NCBI RefSeq assembly: GCF_900107925.1
Contig: NZ_FNUJ01000017.1
Location: forward strand, 55,466-119,465
DNA: 64,000 nt
Direction of reading: 5' to 3'
From: Amycolatopsis pretoriensis
GTDB lineage: Bacteria; Actinomycetota; Actinomycetes; Mycobacteriales; Pseudonocardiaceae
The notes below the pieces were generated by a model. That model had not been told where the DNA came from. It saw only the letters and a list, made by a program, of their open reading frames with translations, and made no database searches. A program made the translations under genes and the position numbers. This document shows, one piece after another, positions 24,034 to 33,899 of this stretch. Numbering within the stretch: position 1 is the stretch's first letter; each line of letters opens with the position of its first letter.

Positions 24034-26124
24034 TCAAGGCAGTCCCGGCAGCAGCTTGTCGAGGGTGATCGGCAGGTCGCGCACCCGGACACCGGTGGCG
24101 TGGAAGACGGCGTTGGCCACGGCCGCCGCCGTCCCCACGATGCCGATCTCGCCGACCCCCTTGCTGCCCATGGGGTTCAGGTGCGGGTCGACCTCGTCGA
24201 GCCAGTCCGCCTTCAGGTCGAGCACGTCCGCGTTGGCCGCGATGTGGTACTCCGCCAGGTCGTGGTTGACGACGTGGCCGAACCGCGGGTCGAGCAGGCT
24301 GTGCTCGTGCAGGGCCATGGACAGGCCCATGGTCATGCCGCCGAGGAACTGCGAGCGGGCCGTGCGCGGGTTGACGATCCGGCCCGCCGCGAACGTGCCG
24401 TGCAGCCGCGCCACCCGGACCTCACCGGTGTCGGCGTCGACGCGGGCCTCGGCGAACTGCGCGCCGAACGCGTACATCGCGTACCGGTCCTCGTCCGGGT
24501 TTTCCGGCGTCTCCGCCGAAACCTCGTCCCCGTCGCCGGGGTCGTCGCCGTACTTGTCGCGGAACGCCTCGGCGGCCGCCACCAGGGTCGAGCCCCACGA
24601 CGCCGTCCCGGTGGAGCCGCCGGCCACCGTCGCCTTCGGCTGCTCGGTGTCGCCGATGCGGACGTCGACGTCCTCGACCGGCACGCCGAGGGCGTCCGCC
24701 GCGATCTGCGGGAGGACCGTCCAGGCGCCGGTGCCGAGGTCGGCGGCCCCGATCTCCGCGGTGTAGCGCCCGTTTTCGAACCGGAGCACGGCGACCGAGC
24801 CCGGTTGCCGTCGCGCCGGGTAGACCGACGCGGCGACGCCGGTGCCGACCAGCCACCGCCCGTCCCGGCGCACACCCGGCCGCGGATCCCGGTCCGCCCA
24901 GCCGAACTCGTCGGCTCCGGTGCGCAGGCACTCGACGAGGTTGCGGCTGGAGAACGGGTTCCCGGTCTCCGGGTCGCGCTCGGGTTCGTTGCGGACACGC
25001 AGCTCGACCGGGTCCAGGTCCAGCTCGTACGCGAGTTCGTCCATCGCCACCTCGGGCCCGAACATGCCGGGGCACTCCCCCGGCGCGCGCATCCACGACG
25101 GCACCGGCACGTCGAGCGCGGCGAGCCGGTGGCTGGTGCGCCGGTTGGGCGTGGCGTACATCATCCGCGCCGGCAGCGCGGTCTGCTCCGCGAACTCCTT
25201 GATCCGCGACGTCTGCTCGACGACGTCCAGCCGCAGCACCGTCAGCCGCCCGTCGCGGCCGGCGCCCAGGCGCATCCGCTGGATCGTCGGCGTGCGGTAG
25301 CCGGCCAGACTGAACATCTGCTGCCGGGTCAGCGCGAGCTTCACCGGTCGGCCCGGCACGCCCCGCGCGGCCAGCGCCGCGAGGACGACGTGGACGTGCG
25401 CGGTGCCCTTCGACCCGAACCCGCCGCCGACGTACGGGCAGATCACCCGAACCTGCTCTTCGGGCAGCCCGAACACCTTCGCGACCGTGCCGCGCACCGG
25501 GTGGACGCCCTGCGTGGAATCCCACAGCGTGAGCGTGTCGTCTTCCCAGAGCGCCGTCGTGGTGTGCGGTTCGAGCGGGTTGTTGTGGTACATCGCCGTC
25601 GTGTACGTCTGATCCACGGTCACCTCGGACTCCCGCAGGGCGGTGTCGACGTCACCCTCGTCGGTGTCCGTCGGGAACGACGGGTTGACCTTCTCGGGTT
25701 TGTACAGGTCGTCGCGGTCGGCCCGCAGCTCGACCTCGGCTTCGTCGCGGTCGTAGTCGATCTCGACGAGGGCCGAGGCCTGCCGCGCGGTCTCCGGGCT
25801 CTCGGCGACCACCAGGGCGAGCACGCTGCCGCGGAACGGGACTTCCCGGTCCTGCAGCACGGCCAGCTCGGCGTCCTCGGTGTCGGCCAGCCGTTCGGCG
25901 GTGAACGGCGTCAGCACCCGCAGGACGCCTTCGAGTGACTCGGCCTCGACGGTACCGACCCGCGTGCACCGGCCACGGGCGATGGCCGCCTGCACCGGGT
26001 GGCAGTAGGCCGCGTGCTCGACGGGTGCCTCGTAGGCGTACGGCGCGGTGCCGGTGACCTTCGCCGGCCCGTCGCGGCGGGTGAGGGCACGGCCGATGGC
26101 CCGTGGTTCCAGCAGTTCGGTCAT
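24034..26124 (-). CDS. Xanthine dehydrogenase family protein, molybdopterin-binding large subunit
   Basis: 696 residues. Aldehyde oxidase/xanthine dehydrogenase large subunit: N-terminal hammerhead domain (about 15-125) then the molybdopterin-binding part with GGGFGSKGTAHVH and the C-terminal KGVGEIGIVGTAAAVANAV carrying the catalytic Glu. With the FAD and iron-sulfur subunits encoded upstream it forms a three-subunit enzyme resembling YagTSR/PaoABC, which oxidises aldehydes to acids. No Tat signal is seen here. ATG overlaps the FAD-subunit stop as ATGA. Confidence 0.9.
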   Translation of the reverse strand: MTELLEPRAIGRALTRRDGPAKVTGTAPYAYEAPVEHAAYCHPVQAAIARGRCTRVGTVEAESLEGVLRVLTPFTAERLADTEDAELAVLQDREVPFRGSVLALVVAESPETARQASALVEIDYDRDEAEVELRADRDDLYKPEKVNPSFPTDTDEGDVDTALRESEVTVDQTYTTAMYHNNPLEPHTTTALWEDDTLTLWDSTQGVHPVRGTVAKVFGLPEEQVRVICPYVGGGFGSKGTAHVHVVLAALAARGVPGRPVKLALTRQQMFSLAGYRTPTIQRMRLGAGRDGRLTVLRLDVVEQTSRIKEFAEQTALPARMMYATPNRRTSHRLAALDVPVPSWMRAPGECPGMFGPEVAMDELAYELDLDPVELRVRNEPERDPETGNPFSSRNLVECLRTGADEFGWADRDPRPGVRRDGRWLVGTGVAASVYPARRQPGSVAVLRFENGRYTAEIGAADLGTGAWTVLPQIAADALGVPVEDVDVRIGDTEQPKATVAGGSTGTASWGSTLVAAAEAFRDKYGDDPGDGDEVSAETPENPDEDRYAMYAFGAQFAEARVDADTGEVRVARLHGTFAAGRIVNPRTARSQFLGGMTMGLSMALHEHSLLDPRFGHVVNHDLAEYHIAANADVLDLKADWLDEVDPHLNPMGSKGVGEIGIVGTAAAVANAVFHATGVRVRDLPITLDKLLPGLP

Positions 26125-27128
26125 CGGCCCGGCTCCTCGGCGGTCAGGTCACGCAGGACGGCGGTCAGGGTGCGGGTGACGAGCGGGATCTTGAAAGCGT
26201 TTCCCCCGTCGATCCCGTCGAGCGGGCGGGCGTCGGCCAGCTCGGCCTCGGCGGCCGCGCGGAACAGCGCCTCGGTCGGCCGTTCACCGCGCAGTGCTTC
26301 CTCCGCGCGGTGGGCGCGCCACGGCTTGTGCGCGACGCCGCCGAGCGCGACCCGGACGTCTTCGACCTTGTCATCCACAATGGACACCGCGGCCGCGACG
26401 GAGACCAACGCGAACGCGTAGGACGCGCGGTCGCGGACCTTGCGGTAGGCCGACCGGCGGGCCCACGGCAGCGCCGGGACGGTGATCGCGGTGATCAGGT
26501 CGCCGTGACCGAGCACGGTGTCGCGGTCCGGCCGGTCGCCGGGCAGGCGGTGGAGATCGGTGAACGGGATTTCCCGCTCGCCCTCCGGCCCGAGCACGTG
26601 CACGCGGGCGTCCAGCGCGGCCAGCGCCACCGCCAGATCCGACGGGTGGGTGGCGACGCAGTGCTCGGACGCGCCGAGGATCGCGTGCTGGCGGGTGGCC
26701 CCGCCGAGCGCCGAGCAGCTCTCGCCCGGGTTTCGCTTGGTGCACGGCGTCGTGACGTCCTGGAAGTACAGGCACCGTGTGCGCTGTAACGGGTTGCCGC
26801 CGGTGGTGGCCATGTTCCGCAGCTGCGCCGACGCGCCGGACAGCAAGGCCTGGGCCAGCACCGGGAAGCGCTTGCGCACGCGCTGATCGGCCGCGAGGTC
26901 GCTGTTGCGCACGCCGGCGCCGATCTCCAGGCCGCCGTCGTCGTCTTCCCGGATCTCCGTCGACGTCAACGCCGTGACGTCGACGATCCGGCCGGGTGCG
27001 GTGATGCCGAGCTTCAGGTGGTCGACGAGGTTGGTGCCGCCGCCCAGGAACGCCGCCGCCGGATCACCCGCGACGGCTTCGACCGCCTCGGCCGCCGTGG
27101 CCGGCCTGGCGTACGCGAAGGGTTTCAC
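26121..27128 (-). CDS. Molybdenum hydroxylase FAD-binding (medium) subunit, YagS/PaoB-like
   Basis: 335 residues. FAD-binding motifs FLGGGTNLVDHLKLG (about 31-45) and RNMATTGGNPLQRTRC. The cysteines in RTRCLYFQDVTTPC and the NPGESCSALGG segment match the extra [4Fe-4S] insertion of YagS/4-hydroxybenzoyl-CoA-reductase-type medium subunits. GTG start overlaps the 2Fe-2S subunit stop as GTGA. It transfers electrons from the molybdenum site via iron-sulfur clusters to FAD. Confidence 0.9.
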   Translation of the reverse strand: MKPFAYARPATAAEAVEAVAGDPAAAFLGGGTNLVDHLKLGITAPGRIVDVTALTSTEIREDDDGGLEIGAGVRNSDLAADQRVRKRFPVLAQALLSGASAQLRNMATTGGNPLQRTRCLYFQDVTTPCTKRNPGESCSALGGATRQHAILGASEHCVATHPSDLAVALAALDARVHVLGPEGEREIPFTDLHRLPGDRPDRDTVLGHGDLITAITVPALPWARRSAYRKVRDRASYAFALVSVAAAVSIVDDKVEDVRVALGGVAHKPWRAHRAEEALRGERPTEALFRAAAEAELADARPLDGIDGGNAFKIPLVTRTLTAVLRDLTAEEPGR

Positions 27129-27634
27129 CGGTTCCCTCCCGCCTGCCGGACAGCGGCCACGATCCCGGCGTAGGCCCCGCAGCGGCAGAGGTTCCCGCTC
27201 ATCCGCTCGGCGATCTCCTCGTCCGTCCACTGTGGAGTATCGGTGACCGTGACGTGACTCGGCGCGCTCTCGGCGAACTCGGTCAGCAGCCCGGCGGCGG
27301 AACAGATCTGGCCGGGGGTGCAGTAGCCGCACTGGAAGCCGTCGTGCTCGAGGAACGCCTGCTGCACGGGGTGCAGCTCGCCGTCGGGCGCCAGGCCGGC
27401 GGCCGTCGTCACCTCCGCGCCTTCGCAGGTCACGGCGAGGACTAGGCAGGCGAGCACGCGGCGGCCGTCGAGCAGTACCGTGCAGGCGCCGCACTGGCCG
27501 TGGTCGCAGCCCTTCTTCGGGCTGTACACACCGAGCTGGTCGCGCAGCAGGTCGAGCAGCGTCCGCCGCGGATCGACCGCGACCCGGCGCTCGGTCCCGT
27601 CGACCGTCAGGGCGAGCGCCACCCCGGTGGTCAC
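27125..27634 (-). CDS. Molybdenum hydroxylase 2Fe-2S subunit
   Basis: 169 residues. Two [2Fe-2S] domains: plant-type CDHGQCGACTVLLDGRRVLAC (about 43-63) and the helical CGYCTPGQI with NLCRCGAYAGI domain (about 104-150). Usual length for this small subunit. GTG at 27634 overlaps the alcohol dehydrogenase stop as GTGA, so the four genes are translationally coupled. I see no Tat signal, suggesting a cytoplasmic complex. Confidence 0.92.
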   Translation of the reverse strand: MTTGVALALTVDGTERRVAVDPRRTLLDLLRDQLGVYSPKKGCDHGQCGACTVLLDGRRVLACLVLAVTCEGAEVTTAAGLAPDGELHPVQQAFLEHDGFQCGYCTPGQICSAAGLLTEFAESAPSHVTVTDTPQWTDEEIAERMSGNLCRCGAYAGIVAAVRQAGGNR

Positions 27635-28830
27635 GAGACGTCCAGGACCGTCTTGAGCCAGCCCTCCTCGCGGCGGTCGAACGTCCGGTAGGCGTCGATC
27701 GCGGACGTGGGCTCTTCGTGCTGGGTGATGAACGGCGTCGGGTCGACCGCGCCGGAGGCGACCAGCCCGAGCAGCTTCGGCACGTACCGGCGGTGGTTGC
27801 AGTTTCCCATGTGGACGGTGAGGTTCTTGTTCATCGCCTGGCCGAACGGGAACCGGTCGAAGCCCGGCGGGTAGACGCCGATCACGCCGATCGTCCCGGC
27901 CTTGGCCACGGCCTCGACGGCCCAGCGCGCGGCCAGGCTGGGCGCGTTCCCGGGCACCCACTGGTCGCCGTCCGGAGCGGCGTCCGGCGCGGCCACCTCG
28001 CGTTCCGCTTCCAGGTCGTCCCCCTGTCCGGCGGCGGGCCCGCGGGCCGGACGCTGGGCGTCGACGCCGACCGCGTCGATCACCCGGTCCACGCCGATGC
28101 CGCCGGTCAGCTCCTTGACCAGGGCGACCGGGTCTTCGGCGTTGAAGTCGACCGTCTCGGCGTTCTGGCCGCGGGCGAGGTCCAGCCGGGAGGCGATGCC
28201 GTCCACGACGAACACCCGGCCCGCGCCCTGGCGCTTGGCCGACGCGATGGCGAACTGCCCGACCGCGCCGGCGCCCAGCACGAGCACGCTGTCCCCCGCG
28301 CCGACCTCGGCCAGGCGGGCGCCGAACCACGCGGTCGGGAAGATGTCGGAGACGAAGATCGCCTGGTCGTCGGCGACGTTGTCGGGGATCCGGACGAGCG
28401 TGGTCATCGCGAAGGGGATCCGCGCGTACTCCGCTTGCAGCCCGTCGACCGGGCCGGTGGTCTCGGGGCCGCCGAAGAACGACGTCCCGGCGCCCGGCCC
28501 GTTCGGGTTGGCCGTGTCGCACTGGGCGAAGTACCCGGCCCGGCAGTACGAGCAGGTCCCGCACCCGATCGTCGACGTCACGACCACGCGGTCACCGGGG
28601 GTGAAGCCGCGCACGGCCGGGCCGACCTCCTCGACCACGCCGACGGCCTCGTGGCCCAGCACGGTGCCCGGCACCATCCCGGGCATCGTCCCGCGCACGA
28701 GGTGCAGGTCGGTGCCGCAGATCGCGCTGCGGGTGATCCGGATGAGGGCGTCACTCGGCTCCAGGATCTTCGGGTCGGGCACCTCGTCCAGCCGGATGTC
28801 CCCGACGTCGTGCCACACCACTGCCTTCAC
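27631..28830 (-). CDS. Zinc-dependent alcohol dehydrogenase, MDR family (FdhA-like)
   Basis: 399 residues. Catalytic-zinc region AICGTDLHLVRG and LGHEAVGVVEEVG, structural-zinc cysteines in CGTCSYCRAGYFAQC, and Rossmann motif VLVLGAGAVGQFAIASA. The long insert between the cofactor fold and the C-terminus is typical of the formaldehyde-dehydrogenase-like branch. GTG at 28830 has GGAGG upstream. As first gene of the operon with a molybdenum aldehyde oxidoreductase, it would make the aldehyde that the latter oxidises to an acid. Confidence 0.88.
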   Translation of the reverse strand: MKAVVWHDVGDIRLDEVPDPKILEPSDALIRITRSAICGTDLHLVRGTMPGMVPGTVLGHEAVGVVEEVGPAVRGFTPGDRVVVTSTIGCGTCSYCRAGYFAQCDTANPNGPGAGTSFFGGPETTGPVDGLQAEYARIPFAMTTLVRIPDNVADDQAIFVSDIFPTAWFGARLAEVGAGDSVLVLGAGAVGQFAIASAKRQGAGRVFVVDGIASRLDLARGQNAETVDFNAEDPVALVKELTGGIGVDRVIDAVGVDAQRPARGPAAGQGDDLEAEREVAAPDAAPDGDQWVPGNAPSLAARWAVEAVAKAGTIGVIGVYPPGFDRFPFGQAMNKNLTVHMGNCNHRRYVPKLLGLVASGAVDPTPFITQHEEPTSAIDAYRTFDRREEGWLKTVLDVS

Positions 28831-28901
28831 GTTCGCCTCCGGAGGTCGTTTCGGAGGCGGTTGCCCGCTCGGTGGCCGCACAAACGGCTACCCTCGGAAA
28901 G

Positions 28902-29285
28902 GTGCTCAGGCTCGGGTTCCCGGTGATCGGCGTTTCCGACGTCGATCGCGCCGCCGCGTTCTGGTCGGCGGCGCTGCACCTCGTCGTCGCCGAGGAGTGG
29001 GCCAGCGACCGCTGGCGCACGCTGGAGCACGCCGACGGCTCCGGGCGCGCGCTCGGGCTGATGCACAGCGAGTCGCCGGTCGAGCCGTACCCGCGCGTGC
29101 ACCTCGACCTGCTGGTCGACACGACGGCGGAGCAGACGGCCGAGGTCGCCCGGCTGCTCGGACTGGGCGCCACCGAGGTCGGCTGGGACCGCTACCCCGC
29201 CGAGCCGGACTTCGTCGTCCTCGCCGACCCCGATGGCAACCGCTTCTGCGTCGTCGACCTCAGCAAGGCACCGTCCAGCGGCTAG
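28902..29285 (+). CDS. VOC family (glyoxalase/bleomycin resistance-like) protein
   Basis: 127 residues from GTG 28902. A single glyoxalase-type fold, LGFPVIGVSDVDRAAAFWSAAL at the start and FVVLADPDGNRFCVVDL at the end, the actinobacterial Glyoxalase_6-like pattern; His and Glu metal ligands are plausible but not certain. A TACCCT element seven bases before the GTG suggests a leaderless transcript, so I prefer this start over GTG 28872. Its TAG overlaps the stop of the converging epimerase gene in a CTAG. Substrate unknown. Confidence 0.82.
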   Translation: MLRLGFPVIGVSDVDRAAAFWSAALHLVVAEEWASDRWRTLEHADGSGRALGLMHSESPVEPYPRVHLDLLVDTTAEQTAEVARLLGLGATEVGWDRYPAEPDFVVLADPDGNRFCVVDLSKAPSSG

Positions 29286-30304
29286 GGGCGCTTGCCGACG
29301 CCGGTCGCGATCTCGTGCAGCCGGTGCTCGTCCGGCGCGAGCGGGGCCGTGTCTCCGCCCGCGCCCTCGCGAAGTCCCTTGAGGAACTCGTTCAGCGTGT
29401 ACGCGGCGTCGTGCTTCGGCCGCCAGTCCAGCTCGGACTCCGCGCGGCTCGTGTCCATCAGCGGCAGGCGCAGGACGGCGTCGAAGAGCCCGGGGGTCGC
29501 CGGGACCGCGTGCAGCCGCCAGGCCGCGTCCACCGCGCCCCGGACCACTCCCGCCGGCATCGGGATCGTCCGCGCGTGCAGCAGCTCGGCCGCGAACTTC
29601 GGGTCGACAACCGGGCCCGTCGCGATGTTGAACGGCCCTTTCACCGGCCGCGTCACGGCCCGGCGGACCGCGTCGGCCAGGTCTTCGGTGTGCACGACCT
29701 GCGCCCGCAGGCCCCGGACGTCCGGGATCAGCGGGATCAGCCCCGGCCGGACCAGGCTGCCCGGCACGAACGGCCCGCCGAACAGGCGGCGCTGCGCCGT
29801 CGCGGCCGCGCGCTGGAAGACGAACGCGGGCCGGACGCGCACGACGTCGAGCTTCGGGTGACGCTGCTCGAAACTGTCGAGGTAACGCTCCACATAGGAC
29901 TTCTCGCGGGTGTAGGCCGCGCCGGGCCAGCCGTGCGTCGGCCAGTCTTCGGTCACCGGTTCGTCGTCCACGCGGGGCGAGTACGCGCCGACGGACGACG
30001 AGTAGACGAGCCTGGGCACGCCGGCCGCGGCCGCGGCGTCGAACACGCGCAGCGACCCGAGGACGTTCGCCCGCCACGTCGTTTCCGGGCGGCGCGTCGG
30101 CTGGAACAGCCACGCCAGGTGGACGACGGCGTCGGCGCCCTGGAAGAGCGGTGCGAGGTCGGCCCGCTCGACGTCGGCGGCGACGACGCCCTCGGCCGGC
30201 CGCCGCGCCAGCCCGACGACCGTCTCGACCTGCGGATCGGCCCGCAGGGCCGCGACGACGCCGGTACCGAGGTTGCCCGTTGCTCCCGTGACCACGATGC
30301 GCAT
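29282..30304 (-). CDS. NAD-dependent epimerase/dehydratase family protein (extended SDR)
   Basis: 340 residues. TGATGNLG at 7-14 is the dinucleotide-binding loop; VYSSSVGAYSP and YTREKSYVERYL provide the Ser and YxxxK catalytic residues. Sugar or aldehyde/ketone modifying enzymes of this group have this length. It is monocistronic as far as visible, converging on the VOC gene with overlapping stop codons and divergent from the ABC-F leader. Substrate unknown. Confidence 0.87.
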   Translation of the reverse strand: MRIVVTGATGNLGTGVVAALRADPQVETVVGLARRPAEGVVAADVERADLAPLFQGADAVVHLAWLFQPTRRPETTWRANVLGSLRVFDAAAAAGVPRLVYSSSVGAYSPRVDDEPVTEDWPTHGWPGAAYTREKSYVERYLDSFEQRHPKLDVVRVRPAFVFQRAAATAQRRLFGGPFVPGSLVRPGLIPLIPDVRGLRAQVVHTEDLADAVRRAVTRPVKGPFNIATGPVVDPKFAAELLHARTIPMPAGVVRGAVDAAWRLHAVPATPGLFDAVLRLPLMDTSRAESELDWRPKHDAAYTLNEFLKGLREGAGGDTAPLAPDEHRLHEIATGVGKRP

Positions 30305-30342
30305 CCGGGGCGGTTACCCGGCCGGTCGCCGGACAACCCTGC

Positions 30343-30408
30343 TATGTTCGAAGCAAGATCCTTGTGGAGGAGAGCAGTCGTGGCAGGTGACGTCGACATC
30401 TCCGGATA
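30343..30408 (+). promoter_or_regulatory. ABC-F leader: promoter -10 and short upstream ORF
   Basis: A TATGTT element (30343-30348) is followed by a strong ribosome site GGAGGAGAG and a GTG-initiated nine-codon ORF at 30379-30408 encoding MAGDVDISG and ending in TAG. The ORF lies 88 bases ahead of the ABC-F start. A short translated leader ahead of an ABC-F gene fits drug-responsive attenuation, where a stalled ribosome changes downstream folding. Confidence 0.55.
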
Positions 30409-30423
30409 GCTCCGGAGTGTGCA

Positions 30424-30449
30424 GGCCCCCGGCAGTGCCGGCGCGGGCC
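30424..30449 (+). terminator. Hairpin between upstream ORF and ABC-F gene, candidate attenuator
   Basis: Outer arms 30424-30428 and 30445-30449 and inner arms 30429-30433 and 30437-30441 pair with a three-base loop and a small bulge. It lies just after the nine-codon leader ORF. No clear T-run follows, so it may block transcription or ribosome access; its role is inferred from position. Confidence 0.45.
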
Positions 30450-30496
30450 GCTTTCGACGTCCCCCTTTCGCTTCGCACCACTTCGAGGTCTTCACC

Positions 30497-32089
<1,593 letters not shown>

Positions 32090-32512
32090 CGTCCGAAGTG
32101 ACCTTCACGGCCGTCGCCACGTTCACCACGGAGAGCTGCAACGGCGGACGAGCTGATCCTACGATCGGCGCACAGAAGAGATCCACCCCGATAGCTCCTG
32201 GTAACGATCGAATCGTCGCCGACGACTCATGAGGCGCACGCAAGTACCACGACGCCCCGAATGACCTGGTAGGACGGCGGTCGCCAAGACCAAGATCACT
32301 CCACGGAATGAATTGAAGACCGTTGCGCACCAGCCGAGTCGCGAACGGAGAGTGAGCGCGATACGGTCCGCGCAACTTGACGCGACCGGGTGGCACCGGC
32401 CGCCTAGAGCCGCCTGAAGGCCGACCGGTCCGACGGCTGTGCGCACCACCCGAAGCATCCGGAGAAAACGATCATGACAAAGTTGGGCGGAGAGAACGGC
32501 GGCTGAGACTGC
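32090..32512. other. Gene-free stretch, less GC-rich
   Basis: No convincing coding frame on either strand; the possible short ORFs lack codon bias and ribosome sites. Base composition is visibly less GC-rich than the flanking genes. It borders the orphan membrane protein and may be part of a transferred or decayed segment. Confidence 0.5.
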
Positions 32513-33421
32513 TCAGTCGTCTTTGGACATTCGCGCTGAATCTCGAGGCTTCACCTCGAGGCGCATGCCGAGTTCTCGACCGGGAGTAAGACCTATACCC
32601 ATGAAAGTGTAGGTCTTACTTTCGTTGGGGTTGTTCCTGACGAGGATCTCGAACGACTCACTGGGCTCCGCGAAGCCGATTGGCTCGCAGTAGGCCTCTT
32701 GCCCGACAGGCAAAGTGATCTTGTACTCGGCGTACTCCACGGGCATCAGCTTGTTGAACTTGAAGATGAACTCCTCAGGCTCGTGGCGCTTGACCAACGG
32801 CGCGCACTTGCCCGGCCAGCACCATTCGATCTCCAGCTTGATGTCCGCACCGATCTTGACCGGCGCACGCAAGTGACAAATCAGCTCCAAGCGCCCGTCG
32901 GGCAGCCAATTGATCGTGGTGCGCCAAGACGTGCCGCGTGTGTCCTCCAGGAGCAGGCTCCGCACCTTGACTCGCACCTGCTTCTGAACTGCCTTCGGCT
33001 GATCCCAACGAGCCCCGAATTTCAACGGCAGGAAGTACAGCTGGCGGCGCATCGACACCGCATGGATGCGGATCACCTCTTTGGAGCCGCCCTCTTCGTC
33101 GATCACCGCGGTCTGGCGCCAACTCAGGACCCGGGCCACGTAGCCGTGCCGTTCGGCGAGAAATCGGCAATAGCGGGCCAGCAAGAAGCGGTCTTCATCA
33201 GCTTGTTGCTTCAGCCGCGCCCGGTCGTGCAGCAACACCAGCGCGAAAGTCAGCGCCAGAAGGATCATGAGAAGCAGCCCTGCGAACTTGACCGTCGGCA
33301 CTCCGGGAACCGCCGCCACCGCCACCGAAAAGCCCAGCACCGCGAAGATCGATCGAACTGTCGCCGCTGTCCCACGGGCCAGCAGCTGTTTGTCGAACCA
33401 CTCAATCAGACTTTTCAGCAT
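32513..33421 (-). CDS. Hypothetical membrane protein, orphan
   Basis: 302 residues from ATG 33421, which has GAAAGG eight bases upstream; a GTG 33 bases further out is a weaker start. Two hydrophobic segments at about 22-40 and 43-65 are followed by a charged coiled region and a soluble C-terminal domain rich in beta-strand-like segments (LQVRNNP-type ending around 265-280). No family is recognised. Codon use is less GC-rich than in neighbouring genes and the flanks are empty, which suggests recent acquisition. Confidence 0.7.
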   Translation of the reverse strand: MLKSLIEWFDKQLLARGTAATVRSIFAVLGFSVAVAAVPGVPTVKFAGLLLMILLALTFALVLLHDRARLKQQADEDRFLLARYCRFLAERHGYVARVLSWRQTAVIDEEGGSKEVIRIHAVSMRRQLYFLPLKFGARWDQPKAVQKQVRVKVRSLLLEDTRGTSWRTTINWLPDGRLELICHLRAPVKIGADIKLEIEWCWPGKCAPLVKRHEPEEFIFKFNKLMPVEYAEYKITLPVGQEAYCEPIGFAEPSESFEILVRNNPNESKTYTFMGIGLTPGRELGMRLEVKPRDSARMSKDD

Positions 33422-33899
33422 CGCCGGAGCCTTTCGCGCATGCAGCTTCGACACGTACCTACAAGTTCGTCGATGGTAGACACAGCGTTGACTGGCCGTA
33501 AACCGGCGAGAGCGCTTTGTGACCTGCGAAGGCCGAATTGAGGCCCCCCGGACGATGTTCGCCGACCGCTATCCGCGGCGGACGGCACCCGCATACTTCA
33601 GTGACGGACAACGGCTGGCTTGAGCTGCGCGACCGGTGACTCGAAACGGCTTGCCGAGCATGCGCGGCGGCTTCACCGAGACCGGGCGAACCGACAGGTC
33701 AGACCCGACGGTGGCCACCGGGCCTGATCCAGCGGATCATTGCGTACGGCTGTCCGGCATCCAGGCGGTCAGCGCTACCGCTACCTCAGTCGTCGATATC
33801 GCGACTCCGTTTCCGTGTTGCATCCGGCATCGAATGTGCTTGGCTCAACCGGAGGTGAGCAACGACCGTCTTCGGGTAGATCCACCGCGCGCCCGCTCG
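33422..33899. other. Gene-free stretch upstream of the orphan membrane protein
   Basis: Holds the upstream region of the orphan gene and the 3' flank of the alpha/beta hydrolase. No reading frame with good coding character is visible. It may contain decayed sequence, but no recognisable transposase or terminal inverted repeats were found by eye. Confidence 0.5.
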
